From Carboxylicivirga mesophila (lineage in GTDB: Bacteria > Bacteroidota > Bacteroidia > Bacteroidales > Marinilabiliaceae), in NCBI RefSeq assembly GCF_018271975.1, contig NZ_JAGUCN010000001.1, positions 458,484 through 522,483 of the forward strand: a stretch of DNA of 64,000 bases. The letters run 5' to 3'. The number at the start of each line of letters is the position of its first letter. The first letter of the stretch is position 1. Under the pieces are notes generated by a model, which was given only the letters and a program-made list of their open reading frames with translations, was not told where the DNA came from and searched no databases. Below, piece after piece: positions 1 through 9,249 of the stretch. The position numbers were made by a program, and so were the translations under genes.

Positions 1-113
1 GCAACTTTTGTAGCTAAACGACCTAATACCATATCAGCAGCATCTACCACAACCCACTCTTTGTTGGCAGTCGCTTTGTTGGCTGAAATCGTTTTGTAAC
101 TTAACGTATCCAC
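1..113 (-). CDS. rplM: 50S ribosomal protein L13 (N-terminal part, runs off the window)
   Basis: The reverse complement opens with GTG at 113 and reads MDTLSYKTISANKAT, then EWVVVDAADMVLGRLATKVA, which is the conserved N-terminus of bacterial L13, a large-subunit protein that binds 23S rRNA early in assembly. Only about 37 codons lie in the window; the rest is beyond position 1, so the gene is partial here and not broken. The GTG start is chosen because it gives the MDTLSYKT beginning typical of Bacteroidetes L13. A structured leader precedes it. In most genomes rpsI follows rplM, which would lie outside the window. Confidence 0.93.
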   Translation of the reverse strand, partial: MDTLSYKTISANKATANKEWVVVDAADMVLGRLATKV

Positions 114-258
114 AGTCTTCCTTTTTAAAATTCGACTTATTAATAAACAGTTTGCAAAGGTATTGCGTTCGAATCGCCACAATCAGGTCCCACCCCAACT
201 GCCTTGAAACTGAAGGCCATACCTTTCGGCTCGGATAATAATCGGCCGCAAAATTACT
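114..258 (-). promoter_or_regulatory. Structured 5' leader and promoter of rplM
   Basis: About 135 nt separate a good Bacteroidetes -7 element, TAATTTTG on the minus strand at 249-256, from the rplM start. The transcribed leader contains a perfect hairpin GCCTT-CAGTTTC-AAGGC, enclosed by an outer AGGT/ACCT pairing. Leaders of this kind upstream of rplM are thought to bind L13 for autoregulation; an L13 leader motif has been proposed for Bacteroidia. The hairpins are seen; the autoregulatory role is inferred. Confidence 0.5.
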
Positions 259-383
259 GCTTTTATTTTTATTGTGCTAATTATTTGATTAAAAAAGCAC
301 TAATGTTTGTTGAAATCATTTATATGCGACAACTTCGTCATTATATGGTTCATACATAGTTGGCAGTTATTGATTTTTAAGCT

Positions 384-902
384 ATGAGGTTATGTGTTGA
401 TTTTTTTCGCCAGGATGTTTTAGTGGTGGCCCGCTCTCTACTGGGTAAGGTATTGGTCCGGTGTTTTAGTGATGGTCGGGTAGAGCGCTTTTTGATTGTT
501 GAAACTGAAGCCTATCGCGGTGAGGAAGATGATGCCTGCCATGCTAGTAAAGGCAGGACGGCGCGCACCGAGGTAATGTATCACGAAGGTGGTGTGGTTT
601 ATGTCTATTTAATTTATGGAATGTATTGGATGTTGAATATTGTTACTGGACAAAAGGATGAGCCACAAGCGGTATTAATTCGAGGAGTTAAAAATATAAG
701 CGGACCGGGCCGGGTGGGGAAGGTTCTGCATCTGGACAAAAGTTTTTATGGCGAATCAATTGTCAACTCTTCACGTTTGTGGATCGAAGACACGCAAGAA
801 ATAGAGGACGGTACCGTTTGCCGGACCGAGCGAATTGGAATTGAATATGCTACTGACGAGTGGCGAAACAAAAAATGGCGTTTTGAGTGGCTGTTGACTT
901 AA
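384..902 (+). CDS. DNA-3-methyladenine glycosylase (AAG/MPG family)
   Basis: A base-excision repair enzyme that removes alkylated purines such as 3-methyladenine from DNA. The 172-residue protein has the family signatures in order: LARSLLGK-like start (residues 15-22), VETEAYRGEEDDACHAS (39-55), VYVYLIYGMYWMLNIVT (about 72-88), PQAVLIRGV and the GPGRVGKVL substrate loop. Glu42 in ETEAY aligns with the catalytic Glu of the human enzyme (E125), and His53 with its H136. It is slightly shorter than the usual 190-200 residues. ATG384 is the first possible start because TAA lies in frame just upstream. It converges with the next gene, overlapping by a few bases at the stop codons, so the two are not co-transcribed. 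Confidence 0.93.
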   Translation: MRLCVDFFRQDVLVVARSLLGKVLVRCFSDGRVERFLIVETEAYRGEEDDACHASKGRTARTEVMYHEGGVVYVYLIYGMYWMLNIVTGQKDEPQAVLIRGVKNISGPGRVGKVLHLDKSFYGESIVNSSRLWIEDTQEIEDGTVCRTERIGIEYATDEWRNKKWRFEWLLT

Positions 903-2029
903 TCAAACTTCACCTTTGAGATAAAGAAATTTGGTGTAAATACCAGGTTAATGCCATATGAATAGTCAAACTGGCTGGCTGGCACATCATAATATGTTTC
1001 AATCATCGCGCTAAACTTTATTTGCTTCATAAAAGTTTTGGTAAAACTCAGTTTTGAAGTAATTAAGTTGCGGTATTCGGTGTAATAGCCCGGTTGGTAG
1101 TTGGATGTCGACTGGAATATTGAATTTCCCTTTGGTGCCAAAAAGTTATGGGCTCGCCAAAAGCCAGTCATAAGAGTCCCGTATTTGTAGTTGACCTCTG
1201 CTACCGGGTATATGGCACTACCATTGGTGAAATCCCAGCCTGATTGAGCGGTGAGATCGTGGTAAGTTACAAAGTAAGTGGCAATGCCTATGTCTCTGAT
1301 AAATCCCTCTCCAATGTTATAGCTCATTTTTAGGCCTGTTGCCAGGTTGGCTAATGATTGCATACGTTCACTATAGTTACTTATCTGTCCTCCTAGATGA
1401 GTGGCCACAAGTTGCCCAGGAATGCTCAAACTGAAATCGCTTTCTGGTTTTGTAAGCGTATATTCGGTGCTGAAGCCAGCGGTAAATTTTTCAGGTTTAT
1501 CATCGCCTAAAAAGATAAACTGCTCCCAGTCTACCCACGTGTCCAACCATAGTTTGTCAGAGGTGTATACAAACTGAAAACCATTTTCTATCGGACGTGT
1601 ATATTGATTTTCAGGATCGAATAAAGGCTCTATTAGTCGATGGTGTACATCGCCTTTAAGTCCCCCCATTATTAAATCAAGTTTGTCGGTAAGTTTTGTG
1701 TGAATTGAGAATGTTGGTAGTACTTCTGTAAATTCGTTCATGCCACTAAACTGGATGACGTGCACGCCTGCTTTTATTCGTAAACGGGAACCTGCATAAT
1801 AAACCAATGAGGGCTGGGCTGTGTAACCCATTAGGGTATATCCTTCAATGTAGTTGCCGAAGTATTCGTTGTTTTTGACGAAGTTGTTGTTTTCAAGTCT
1901 GAAATACAGGTTGTTGCCTGCATTTTCTTTGAATTCAGGATAGTAATAACGCCAGGTTTGATCAACCTGTGCGAGACTCATACTGCACCAAAATACCACA
2001 CAACAAAGTACACCAATCCCACGAAACAT
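899..2029 (-). CDS. Predicted outer-membrane beta-barrel protein (porin-like)
   Basis: A 376-residue protein with an N-terminal signal peptide ending SMSLAQ (about 1-21). The mature part is a long series of alternating polar and aromatic-rich strands, with many Tyr/Trp/Phe residues, and a C-terminus ending in a hydrophobic strand (FISKVKFD). No catalytic motif is visible. I do not recognise a named family; an outer-membrane barrel of the porin or alginate-export type is the best reading of the composition. It is a single gene, convergent with the glycosylase gene and followed upstream (2030-2147) by an AT-rich spacer. Function and substrate are unknown. Confidence 0.6.
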   Translation of the reverse strand: MFRGIGVLCCVVFWCSMSLAQVDQTWRYYYPEFKENAGNNLYFRLENNNFVKNNEYFGNYIEGYTLMGYTAQPSLVYYAGSRLRIKAGVHVIQFSGMNEFTEVLPTFSIHTKLTDKLDLIMGGLKGDVHHRLIEPLFDPENQYTRPIENGFQFVYTSDKLWLDTWVDWEQFIFLGDDKPEKFTAGFSTEYTLTKPESDFSLSIPGQLVATHLGGQISNYSERMQSLANLATGLKMSYNIGEGFIRDIGIATYFVTYHDLTAQSGWDFTNGSAIYPVAEVNYKYGTLMTGFWRAHNFLAPKGNSIFQSTSNYQPGYYTEYRNLITSKLSFTKTFMKQIKFSAMIETYYDVPASQFDYSYGINLVFTPNFFISKVKFD

Positions 2030-2147
2030 TTGCTTAATTAGTTAGATGATTTCCCAATTTTTAAACACTCACCTACTAATACTTTATTGCGATAAAAAAG
2101 TTATAAAAAAAGATAAATTTTTTTAATCGATTTGTTATTTGGAATAA

Positions 2148-2903
2148 TTACGCATACATCTTACTTAGCTCCAGTAGTTCAATTAACTGGTCGTAACGCC
2201 TATCTTCATACATTACTTCATCGCCAGTGTTCATTTTTATGCGTTGTAATTCAGGTTTAACTTCTTTAACCTGATTGAGGTTAATCAAATAATGTGGATG
2301 ACATCTGAAAAAAGAATGATCAGTCAGCATGGCTTCATAGCGCCTCAAAGGTTTAGCTGCAAAGTAGTAACTGTTGTCAGTCATGTAGAAATTAGCTCCT
2401 CCCTGAATGGCTTTGCCCCAGGCAATTTCGTTGACATTGAACACTCTGAAGTTGGTTTTACCCTGTAAGATTATTTGATGCTCATTGTGTTCGATGTTAT
2501 TGAAGAGGGTTTGAATTTTGAGTCTGTAATTCTGGTCAAGCAGTTCGTCAATGGCTTTGTCAATGGCAATTACCAATTCGTTAATATCGAATGGTTTGAA
2601 TACAAATTCAACTGCTGCATGTTGCAAGGCTTTAACCGCGTACTCATGATAGGCCGACATAAATACGATCTTAAAGTCCATGTTTTTACAAAGTTTGATA
2701 ACGTCAAATGAGGTTCCATCAATTAAGTGAATGTCCATTAATAAAAGCTCTGGTTGAAGGCTGTTTATTTTGTCAACTGCCTCATTCACTCGTTCAGCCT
2801 TGCCAACGATGTTGATCTCAGGGAAGTGCTTTTCAATAACCCTGGATACAGCTAATGCATTGAGCGGATCGTCTTCTATTATTAATGTTTTTATTCGTTT
2901 CAT
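2148..2903 (-). CDS. LytTR-family response regulator
   Basis: A 251-residue DNA-binding response regulator. Residues 1-120 form a receiver domain with acidic pair EDD (10-12), phospho-acceptor Asp in LLMDIHL (about 57), the FMSAY switch residue and the Lys of FKPF. The C-terminal half (about 140-245) is a LytTR domain, with the typical FFRCHPHYLINLNQVKEV segment. It lies one base downstream of the sensor kinase gene on the same strand, so the two form an operon. LytTR regulators bind short direct repeats upstream of their targets; the targets cannot be told from this window. Confidence 0.93.
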   Translation of the reverse strand: MKRIKTLIIEDDPLNALAVSRVIEKHFPEINIVGKAERVNEAVDKINSLQPELLLMDIHLIDGTSFDVIKLCKNMDFKIVFMSAYHEYAVKALQHAAVEFVFKPFDINELVIAIDKAIDELLDQNYRLKIQTLFNNIEHNEHQIILQGKTNFRVFNVNEIAWGKAIQGGANFYMTDNSYYFAAKPLRRYEAMLTDHSFFRCHPHYLINLNQVKEVKPELQRIKMNTGDEVMYEDRRYDQLIELLELSKMYA

Positions 2904-2904
2904 T

Positions 2905-4860
2905 TCAGGTTTTTAAGGTTGTTTCCTGGGTGATTAAAGGTATTGATATACGGGCTATTGTGCCTCTTTCAAACGGGTCTTTCTTCTTTTTGTCGAAGAT
3001 TTCAAATGTTGTTTTCTGTTTTGTGTCTTTCTCTAATATGCTAAGTCTTTCCTGGGTAATCTTTATCGCCATCGATTCGTGCTGTTTTTCGCTTTTGCTT
3101 AATCGATCCTGGTAATCAATGCCCAGGCCGTTATCATCTACTTCCAGAATCATTTGATTCCCGTTTTTAATAATGCGAACAATAAGCTTGCCAGTTTCAC
3201 CCAGTGGCTTAAGGCCGTGTTCTATTGCGTTTTCTACAAATGGTTGAATCAGCATAGGCGGGATAACTACCTTGTTGTTCTTTATTTCGTCGCTGATGAT
3301 AATATCAAATGTAAAGGGCGGGGAGAAGCGGAGTTGCTGTATTTTCAAGTAGTATTGCAACATTTCGGTTTCTTCCTGGATGGGGATAAACTCATAGTTG
3401 CTACTTCGTAATACATGTCGCATCAACTTGGAGAAATCAGATAAAAAGCGGCTGGACTTCTCCATGTTGTTTTCCAGTATAAATACCTGTATGGCGCTTA
3501 GGGCATTAAAAATAAAATGCGGATTCATTTGTGAGCGCAGCAAGCGTTGCTGAAAGCGCAGGTTTTTATAACGACTGCGCAGTCTTCCCTGGAATATGAT
3601 GAGCATGGCAACTACCACCAGTACAATTACTACAACTACTGTTGCCACAAGCACCGAGCGCTGCTTGGATAGCAATGTTTTTTGCAACAACGCTTCTTTG
3701 TTCAATTCATCTATTTGCAGTTGCTGCAGGGTATTGTTGTATTTGGCTTCAATGGAAGCCATATGAAACAGGTTTTTCTCATTAAGTATACTATCCTTAA
3801 AACTTGTTGCCAGCTTGTAGTGTTCAAGGGAGCGATTGTATAGCTGGTTTTGCTCATAGGCTTTTGAGAGAAGTGATGCTGCTTCTTCGGCAGTGTATTT
3901 CGAGCCAATTTCCATGGCCATGTTTAAGCCTTGCTCCAGGTAAGTGATGGCCCGGTTTGGCAGATTGTCATTCAGGTATGTTTTACCTATTTGTGTGTAG
4001 CTAACCGAGGTAAGCATACGATCTTCCAACTCCTGATTGATCTCCAATGCTTTTAAAAGGTAGTCGAGTGCCAATCTGTTTTGCTGCTTGGCTATATAGG
4101 CACTGCCTATGCTGTTGTAGCAGATGGATTGGCCCACCCGGCTGTTGATTTGCGTATTGTAATCAAGTGATTTAAAATAATAATACATGGCCGAATCCAG
4201 CTGGTTCAGCTTCATGTAAGCTTCACCAATATTATTGGTATTAATGGCCATACCCAGCATATTATTCATGCGTTCGGATATGTGCAACCCGCGTCTGAAA
4301 TATTCAATGGCTGAATGATACCTTTCCATGGCTATACTTACATTACCCATTCCGTTAATGGCCTTGCTAAGGCTAAGTGAGTCATTGCATTGTTCGGCCA
4401 GTTGGAGCGCTTTCATATGCATATCCAGCGCCTGTGGATTTTCATCTATTCGTCGGAATATAACGCCTATTTGGTTATAAGCTCTTGTTTGAAACTGCAG
4501 GTTGTTTGAGGCTTCGGCTATGTTAAGTGCCTTTTGCAGCATCTTCATAGCATCAGAATAGTAGGATTTGTTGCGGAGCCTTTGACCTACAAGTGTATAA
4601 ATATTGAAAAGGTAGTTGTTGAAATCACCTTTTATCGCCATATCTTCAGCCTCCTTCAGGTAGTTGTCAAAAGCGGGTAAGTTGCCCGAACTGGCATCAT
4701 ACGTTTCATTCGATTGTAAAATAAGCTGTTCAATCATCAATGAATCCTGCGCAGATACAGATGTTTCTATCAGTTCATCAGAAACTTCCGCTTTTTGAAA
4801 GTCGCAACTGAATAATACGAACGAGGTAATTAATATGATGAGTGTGTTTCTCAGATCCAA
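2905..4860 (-). CDS. LytS/YehU-type sensor histidine kinase with TPR sensor, lipoprotein signal
   Basis: A 651-residue membrane sensor kinase. The N-terminus has a lipobox-like signal (LFSC, Cys19), followed by six or more tetratricopeptide repeats (about 60-360) such as GVIFRRIDENPQALDMHMKA. A single transmembrane helix (about 403-422, rich in Val) precedes a His_kinase domain with the QMNPHFIFNAL phospho-acceptor motif and a HATPase domain with N-box (VENAIEHGLKP) and the DDNGLGI motif. The periplasmic TPR part would sense protein or peptide partners. It is co-transcribed with the downstream LytTR regulator (1 bp gap). This kind of TPR-kinase/LytTR pair is common in Bacteroidetes. Confidence 0.92.
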   Translation of the reverse strand: MDLRNTLIILITSFVLFSCDFQKAEVSDELIETSVSAQDSLMIEQLILQSNETYDASSGNLPAFDNYLKEAEDMAIKGDFNNYLFNIYTLVGQRLRNKSYYSDAMKMLQKALNIAEASNNLQFQTRAYNQIGVIFRRIDENPQALDMHMKALQLAEQCNDSLSLSKAINGMGNVSIAMERYHSAIEYFRRGLHISERMNNMLGMAINTNNIGEAYMKLNQLDSAMYYYFKSLDYNTQINSRVGQSICYNSIGSAYIAKQQNRLALDYLLKALEINQELEDRMLTSVSYTQIGKTYLNDNLPNRAITYLEQGLNMAMEIGSKYTAEEAASLLSKAYEQNQLYNRSLEHYKLATSFKDSILNEKNLFHMASIEAKYNNTLQQLQIDELNKEALLQKTLLSKQRSVLVATVVVVIVLVVVAMLIIFQGRLRSRYKNLRFQQRLLRSQMNPHFIFNALSAIQVFILENNMEKSSRFLSDFSKLMRHVLRSSNYEFIPIQEETEMLQYYLKIQQLRFSPPFTFDIIISDEIKNNKVVIPPMLIQPFVENAIEHGLKPLGETGKLIVRIIKNGNQMILEVDDNGLGIDYQDRLSKSEKQHESMAIKITQERLSILEKDTKQKTTFEIFDKKKKDPFERGTIARISIPLITQETTLKT

Positions 4861-4989
4861 AATTCTTCGACTTTAGTGAACGGCTAATTTACACTTTAGT
4901 ACAAATTATAAAAATTTAAGCGTGAATGTTTTTATTTGAACAGAAAGTTATTAACCAAGTTATAAACAGTATCAAGGCGGGAATAAATA

Positions 4990-4997
4990 TATATTTG
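4990..4997 (+). promoter_or_regulatory. Promoter -7 element of dusB
   Basis: TATATTTG matches the Bacteroidetes -7 consensus TAnnTTTG exactly and lies about 20 bases before the GTG start of dusB, implying a very short leader. No good -33 TTTG is visible at the expected distance. Confidence 0.45.
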
Positions 4998-5017
4998 CAC
5001 GAAAATTATAGAAGGCT

Positions 5018-6016
5018 GTGAAGATAGGAAAGCTTGAATTAGGGGATAAACCATTGTTTTTGGCACCAATGGAAGATGTGACTGATCCGTCATTCCGGGT
5101 GTTTTGTAAAGAGCAGGGAGCAGATATGATGTATACCGAGTTTGTGTCGGCCGATGCATTGGTGCGCAATGTTAATCGTTCGTTGCGCAAGCTGGAGTTG
5201 ATGGATGCGGAGCGACCTGTTGGGATACAGATTTATGGCAATGATATAGAGAAGATGGTGGTGGCAGCCAAAATGGCTGAAGCGGCTAATCCTGACGTGA
5301 TTGATTTGAATTTTGGCTGTCCGGTTAAAAAAATTGCCGGTAAAGGAAGTGGTTCAGGACTATTGCAGGATATCCCAAAGATGCTGGCCATTACCGATGC
5401 TGTTGTAAAGGCTGTAAATATACCTGTTACTGCTAAAACCCGATTGGGTTGGGATAGTGAATCGCTGGTGATTGAGCGGGTGGCAGAGCAATTACAGGAT
5501 GTTGGCGTAAAGGCCTTGTGTATTCATGGGCGCACCAAAGAGCAAATGTACAATGGAATAGCAGACTGGACCCTGATTGGGAAAGTGAAGGAAAATCCGC
5601 GCATCAACATACCAATTATTGGTAACGGCGATGTTGACAGCCCGCAGAAGGCCAAGCAGTTTTTTGATGATTATAATGTGGATGGTTTGATGATTGGCAG
5701 GGCGTCCATTGGAAGACCATGGATATTTAAAGAGATAAAGCACTTTCTGGATACAGGTGAATTGCTTCCGCCTTTGACTATTAAAGAGCAGGCTCAATTG
5801 ATGGATGAGATTGTGCAAAAATCCTGCGCAATGATTGGAGAGCGTCGTGGAATACTGCATGCCCGCCGCCATCTGGCCATTCCGTTTAAAAATCTACCTG
5901 ATATCAGGCCATTGCGTATTCAGCTGTTAAGAGAAAAGACAGTTGCCGGGATATCAGAAGTGCTTATGCAAATTGGCGATAAGTATGCTGATTATTCAGA
6001 GGCTGACTCGGCGTAA
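5018..6016 (+). CDS. dusB: tRNA-dihydrouridine synthase
   Basis: A flavin enzyme that reduces uridine to dihydrouridine in the D-loop of tRNA. The 332-residue TIM barrel shows LAPMEDVTDPSFR (about 15-27), the QIYGND segment, DLNFGCPVKKI with the catalytic Cys near 100, KTRLGWD, CIHGRTKEQMY, IGNGDV and MIGRASIGRPWIF, in the expected order for a DusB-type protein. It starts with GTG at 5018, preceded closely by a strong -7 element. The 3' end overlaps the end of the convergent permease gene by 25 bases. Confidence 0.95.
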   Translation: MKIGKLELGDKPLFLAPMEDVTDPSFRVFCKEQGADMMYTEFVSADALVRNVNRSLRKLELMDAERPVGIQIYGNDIEKMVVAAKMAEAANPDVIDLNFGCPVKKIAGKGSGSGLLQDIPKMLAITDAVVKAVNIPVTAKTRLGWDSESLVIERVAEQLQDVGVKALCIHGRTKEQMYNGIADWTLIGKVKENPRINIPIIGNGDVDSPQKAKQFFDDYNVDGLMIGRASIGRPWIFKEIKHFLDTGELLPPLTIKEQAQLMDEIVQKSCAMIGERRGILHARRHLAIPFKNLPDIRPLRIQLLREKTVAGISEVLMQIGDKYADYSEADSA

Positions 6017-7230
6017 TACCTGCCAACAATCACTCTTACCGGATACCAGGCTGCCAGGGCGCTGATAATGGAAACGGTAATAATGACCAGGACCACATCT
6101 GTCCATTGCAGCACCACGGGGTAGGCATCGGTTATATAATTGCCACTGCCACTAAATTTGATGATGCCGAAATGTTCTTGCACTAAAACGATGACAATTC
6201 CCAGCAATGAGCCTATGATAATGCCAGCAACTGAAATTAACCAGCCTTCAGTCATAAAGATACGCGTGATTAAACGCTTATCAGCACCCATGCTTTTAAG
6301 CGTAAAAATGCTTTCCTTCTTTTCGTAAATAAGCATGGCCAGGTTGGCCACAATATTAAAGGCTGCAATGGCTATAATAAAGCTAAGTATGATATAGGCC
6401 ATGAGCTTTTCCACCTTCATCACTTTATAAAACGCCTCGTGTTGTTCCTGTTGGTTCAATACATTCATTTGCTCACCAGTCAATGCCTGAATGGCTTTTT
6501 CTACTTTCGCTATGTCGGCATTGTCATCTACCTTAATGGCCAGCGACGAGATGGTTTTATCATCGTATTGTAATAATCGTCGGGCTTGTTCAATGTCAAC
6601 AATCAGGTATTGTCCGTCATACTCTTCCTGATTGACGGCAAAGAAACCTGATGGGCTTAAGTATTCTTGCCTGAAAGCATTTTGTGGTGCCATCATGTTA
6701 ACATTGCCCAGGCGCTTGGGAACATACATGGTAAGCGGTGTCACAAAATTGAGCCGAATAGCCAGCTGATCGGCCAGACGTTTACCAATAACCCCTCTGA
6801 ACTCCGATTTGTATTTTAGCTCATACTTGCCATCAATCATTATTGAATCGATGCTGCTCACTTTATTAAACATGGTATCAACACCCATAATCATGCCGGG
6901 TATTTTGCGCTGGCGGAACCGAAGTAGTGCCTGATGTTCCAGTACCTCTGAGATGCTTAGCACACCTTCGGTTTGCTTAATATCTTCATAAGGTATTGAT
7001 TCGGTAGATATTACTTTCCCCGTTAAGGGTACAACTTTTAAATCAGGATCGAAAGCTGTGTACAGATCGCCCATCAGACCATGAACGCCATTGAAGACAG
7101 ATAGCACGATTACCAAAGCCATACTGCCTGTTAATACGCCGAAAACCGAAATCATTGAGATGATGTTAATAATGTTCTGCGATTTCTTGGCGTATAAATA
7201 CCGGCGCGCTATGTCAAAGGCTAACTTCAT
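5992..7230 (-). CDS. FtsX-like ABC transporter permease (LolC/LolE-like)
   Basis: A 412-residue inner-membrane permease of the MacB/FtsX superfamily. It opens with FDIARRYLYAKKSQNIINIIS and has a first transmembrane helix at about 22-45, a large periplasmic domain (about 46-270) and three more helices at about 275-300, 325-350 and 375-397. In Bacteroidetes such proteins are annotated as the lipoprotein-releasing system permease; the partner ATPase is not in the window. It is the last gene of a tight operon rbfA-methyltransferase-permease (6 bp from the preceding stop), an arrangement that recurs in Bacteroidetes. The exact cargo is inferred. Confidence 0.87.
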   Translation of the reverse strand: MKLAFDIARRYLYAKKSQNIINIISMISVFGVLTGSMALVIVLSVFNGVHGLMGDLYTAFDPDLKVVPLTGKVISTESIPYEDIKQTEGVLSISEVLEHQALLRFRQRKIPGMIMGVDTMFNKVSSIDSIMIDGKYELKYKSEFRGVIGKRLADQLAIRLNFVTPLTMYVPKRLGNVNMMAPQNAFRQEYLSPSGFFAVNQEEYDGQYLIVDIEQARRLLQYDDKTISSLAIKVDDNADIAKVEKAIQALTGEQMNVLNQQEQHEAFYKVMKVEKLMAYIILSFIIAIAAFNIVANLAMLIYEKKESIFTLKSMGADKRLITRIFMTEGWLISVAGIIIGSLLGIVIVLVQEHFGIIKFSGSGNYITDAYPVVLQWTDVVLVIITVSIISALAAWYPVRVIVGRYYAESASE

Positions 7231-7236
7231 GCGTTA

Positions 7237-8058
7237 TTACTTTTGGGCTACTACCATTAAACCGGTTCCTTTGCTGTGACGTGTGCTAATATCTATCCAG
7301 TTGAGTACGAAGGCAATTGGATAAGTAACCAGGTAATAGAACGGCAATGCAATGAAGAATAACTTGGTAGTATTGAGTGCTTTAATAGGAAATTTCATTG
7401 AAAGGCGCCATGAAATATTACCGGCTTTCCCATATGTATAGGATGTTCGAATGTTTCTGAATCCTGCCTTTGTCAGTTTCTCCCTGATATCTTCGGCGTT
7501 ATAGCCATCGCGCACGTGTTCATCAATAAAACCATGCACGCCTTCGTCTTCGTGGTGGTGATGTGTATCTGAGCCTCCCATATCCGATGGTGTAGAGATA
7601 ATAAGCGTTGCATCTTTTTTCATCGACTGGTAGAAATTGGCAAAAACCAATTCGTCTTCAAGGATATGCTCCATCACATCTACTGAAAGAATTAGATCAT
7701 AGGCTTCTGTATTAACAAATTTTGTGAGGTCGGCATATTCAAAGACCACCCGGTTGTGGCGTTTAATTTTCTCAAAAAACTGGTTGCAGTCAGCAATTTG
7801 TTCTTCCTTAACATCAACGCCTTTAATGGTCCACTGCTTGCCAAGCGACGACATATAATACACATATTGACCAAATCCGCTTCCGGCATCCAGCACTTGC
7901 ATCTCTTTTTGATTCAGGCGTGCTACCCGGCGCAACTCGCGTCGTATATACCAGGCCCTGAGTAAGAGAAGATCCAGTAAGCGGTAAAAAAAGATGCGTA
8001 ATGCAGGCGTTTGATTAAATACTTTTCCTAATGAACGTTTAATTGGATCGTACTGCAT
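7237..8058 (-). CDS. Class I SAM-dependent methyltransferase
   Basis: A 273-residue protein with a Rossmann methyltransferase core (about 45-190): motif I VLDAGSGFGQY (about 56-66) binds S-adenosylmethionine, GVDVKEEQI is the acidic loop, and DLILSVDVMEHI is motif IV. The N-terminal 40 residues are basic and hydrophobic, and the C-terminus has a hydrophobic segment (FIALPFYYLVTYPIAFVLNW) that may sit on or in the membrane. It is encoded 2 bp after rbfA and 6 bp before the permease, so translation is probably coupled. A lipid or quinone-like substrate is possible but not shown. Confidence 0.85.
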   Translation of the reverse strand: MQYDPIKRSLGKVFNQTPALRIFFYRLLDLLLLRAWYIRRELRRVARLNQKEMQVLDAGSGFGQYVYYMSSLGKQWTIKGVDVKEEQIADCNQFFEKIKRHNRVVFEYADLTKFVNTEAYDLILSVDVMEHILEDELVFANFYQSMKKDATLIISTPSDMGGSDTHHHHEDEGVHGFIDEHVRDGYNAEDIREKLTKAGFRNIRTSYTYGKAGNISWRLSMKFPIKALNTTKLFFIALPFYYLVTYPIAFVLNWIDISTRHSKGTGLMVVAQK

Positions 8059-8060
8059 GC

Positions 8061-8399
8061 TTAATCTTTTAATAGACGATCAATGTTATCCAGGTAATCG
8101 AGGCTGTCATCAACAAAGAAGCGTAGTTCCGGGATGATGCGCATTTGTTTACCAACCCGTTTGCCAAGGGCAAATCTGATTTGAGAACTTTGTTCATTAA
8201 TTCCTTTCATCACCTCGTCAATATTTCCTGTTGGGAAGATGCTTAAATATGCTTTGGCTTGCCCCAGATCTGGTGATATTCTTACAACCGTCACTGTAAC
8301 CATAGTGCCAAGGCATACAGCCCGCATTTCGCGCTGAAAGATTTCGCTTATTTCTTTTTGCAGAAGGCGGGATATTTTCTTTTGTCTCGTTGAATCCAT
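8061..8399 (-). CDS. rbfA: Ribosome-binding factor A
   Basis: A 112-residue protein of the usual RbfA size with the KH-like fold signatures: an N-terminal helix (RQKKISRLLQKEISEIFQR), the VTVTVVRISPDLGQAKAYLSIF central region, and a C-terminal IIPELRFFVDDSLDYLDNIDRLL, which is the family hallmark. It assists 16S rRNA 5'-end maturation of the 30S subunit. It is the first gene of the operon. Upstream, a CAATGCA/TGCATTG inverted repeat (8433-8455) lies about 35 bp before the start, of unknown role. Confidence 0.94.
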   Translation of the reverse strand: MDSTRQKKISRLLQKEISEIFQREMRAVCLGTMVTVTVVRISPDLGQAKAYLSIFPTGNIDEVMKGINEQSSQIRFALGKRVGKQMRIIPELRFFVDDSLDYLDNIDRLLKD

Positions 8400-8615
8400 G
8401 TAACTAGTTTCCTATATAATATGCTTGTCAAACAATGCACATATTTATTGCATTGGTTTAAAAGCACGAAATTACGCTTTTTCGGTGGAAATATTGTTCT
8501 TACAACAGGCTCATATCAATGAATGACCAATAATATGGTCGAAAAAAAACCTGCAACTCCTTTGAATCACAGGTCTCTCAAACCAAAACTTTTACCAATT
8601 ATGAAAAAATATGGG

Positions 8616-9005
8616 CTATCTATCGCCTCTTTCACCTCTGTGCCCATTTCTCATTTCTTTCGCCCGTTCTTCTTCGAGCACTATATATTTTTCAAACTGC
8701 TCAGTACTGAGCACTGCTTCTAATTCTTTGTATTTGGCGTCACGTAAATCATCTCTCAATATACGCATTTTTTCTCTATCTCCTTGAGTATTGTCCCTTA
8801 GTTTTTTGAATTGGTCTGCAAACTTAAGGTTAATACGCTCAATCTTGCTCCTTTGCTCTTCAGTTAATTGCAGAGCCTCCTGCATCATAATTGTTTGCCT
8901 CTTGGCCATATCTTCGGCACTCCAATTTTGCCTCTGACTACTTTTAAGGTTGCAAGCGCCTGCAACTATTAAAATAACTGTAAATACAACTAATTTATTG
9001 CTCAT
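8616..9005 (-). CDS. Spy/CpxP-like periplasmic lipoprotein (LTxxQ-type)
   Basis: A 129-residue protein with a lipoprotein signal peptide ending VAGAC (Cys18). The mature protein is almost wholly helical and charged, with an LTEEQRSKIERINLKF segment (about 47-62) and a later LSTEQFEKYIVLEEER, the paired LTxxQ pattern of Spy/CpxP-like periplasmic chaperones and metal or stress sensors. It stands alone, divergent from the PD40 gene. The fold assignment is by motif; the actual role is unknown. Confidence 0.7.
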   Translation of the reverse strand: MSNKLVVFTVILIVAGACNLKSSQRQNWSAEDMAKRQTIMMQEALQLTEEQRSKIERINLKFADQFKKLRDNTQGDREKMRILRDDLRDAKYKELEAVLSTEQFEKYIVLEEERAKEMRNGHRGERGDR

Positions 9006-9249
9006 TTTGTTCGGTTTTTATTCAATATTAATCCTTGGACGCCAAGTTGATATTATTCCTGCGCGTTTGGTCGAAAATTAAACTTGTCGTTTTATGTGGA
9101 TTAAGATTCAGGTATTCAGGAGTATAGTGGATTTGCATTTCGGCGATAAAAGACCTGGTAAACATTTATTAACATTTTTTTGTTTGATAGATAAGTATTT
9201 ACGGAAATTTGACTTATTTTGCGATGAATATGTAGTTCGGGATAACTAT

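Noticed and set aside
5492..5872. Reading frames antisense to dusB and other large genes
   Set aside because: Shadows of the real genes; no start or domain support.
9094..9249. Longer N-terminus of the TPR/PD40 gene
   Set aside because: The internal ATG9250 begins a clean signal peptide; the added 52 residues would bury it.
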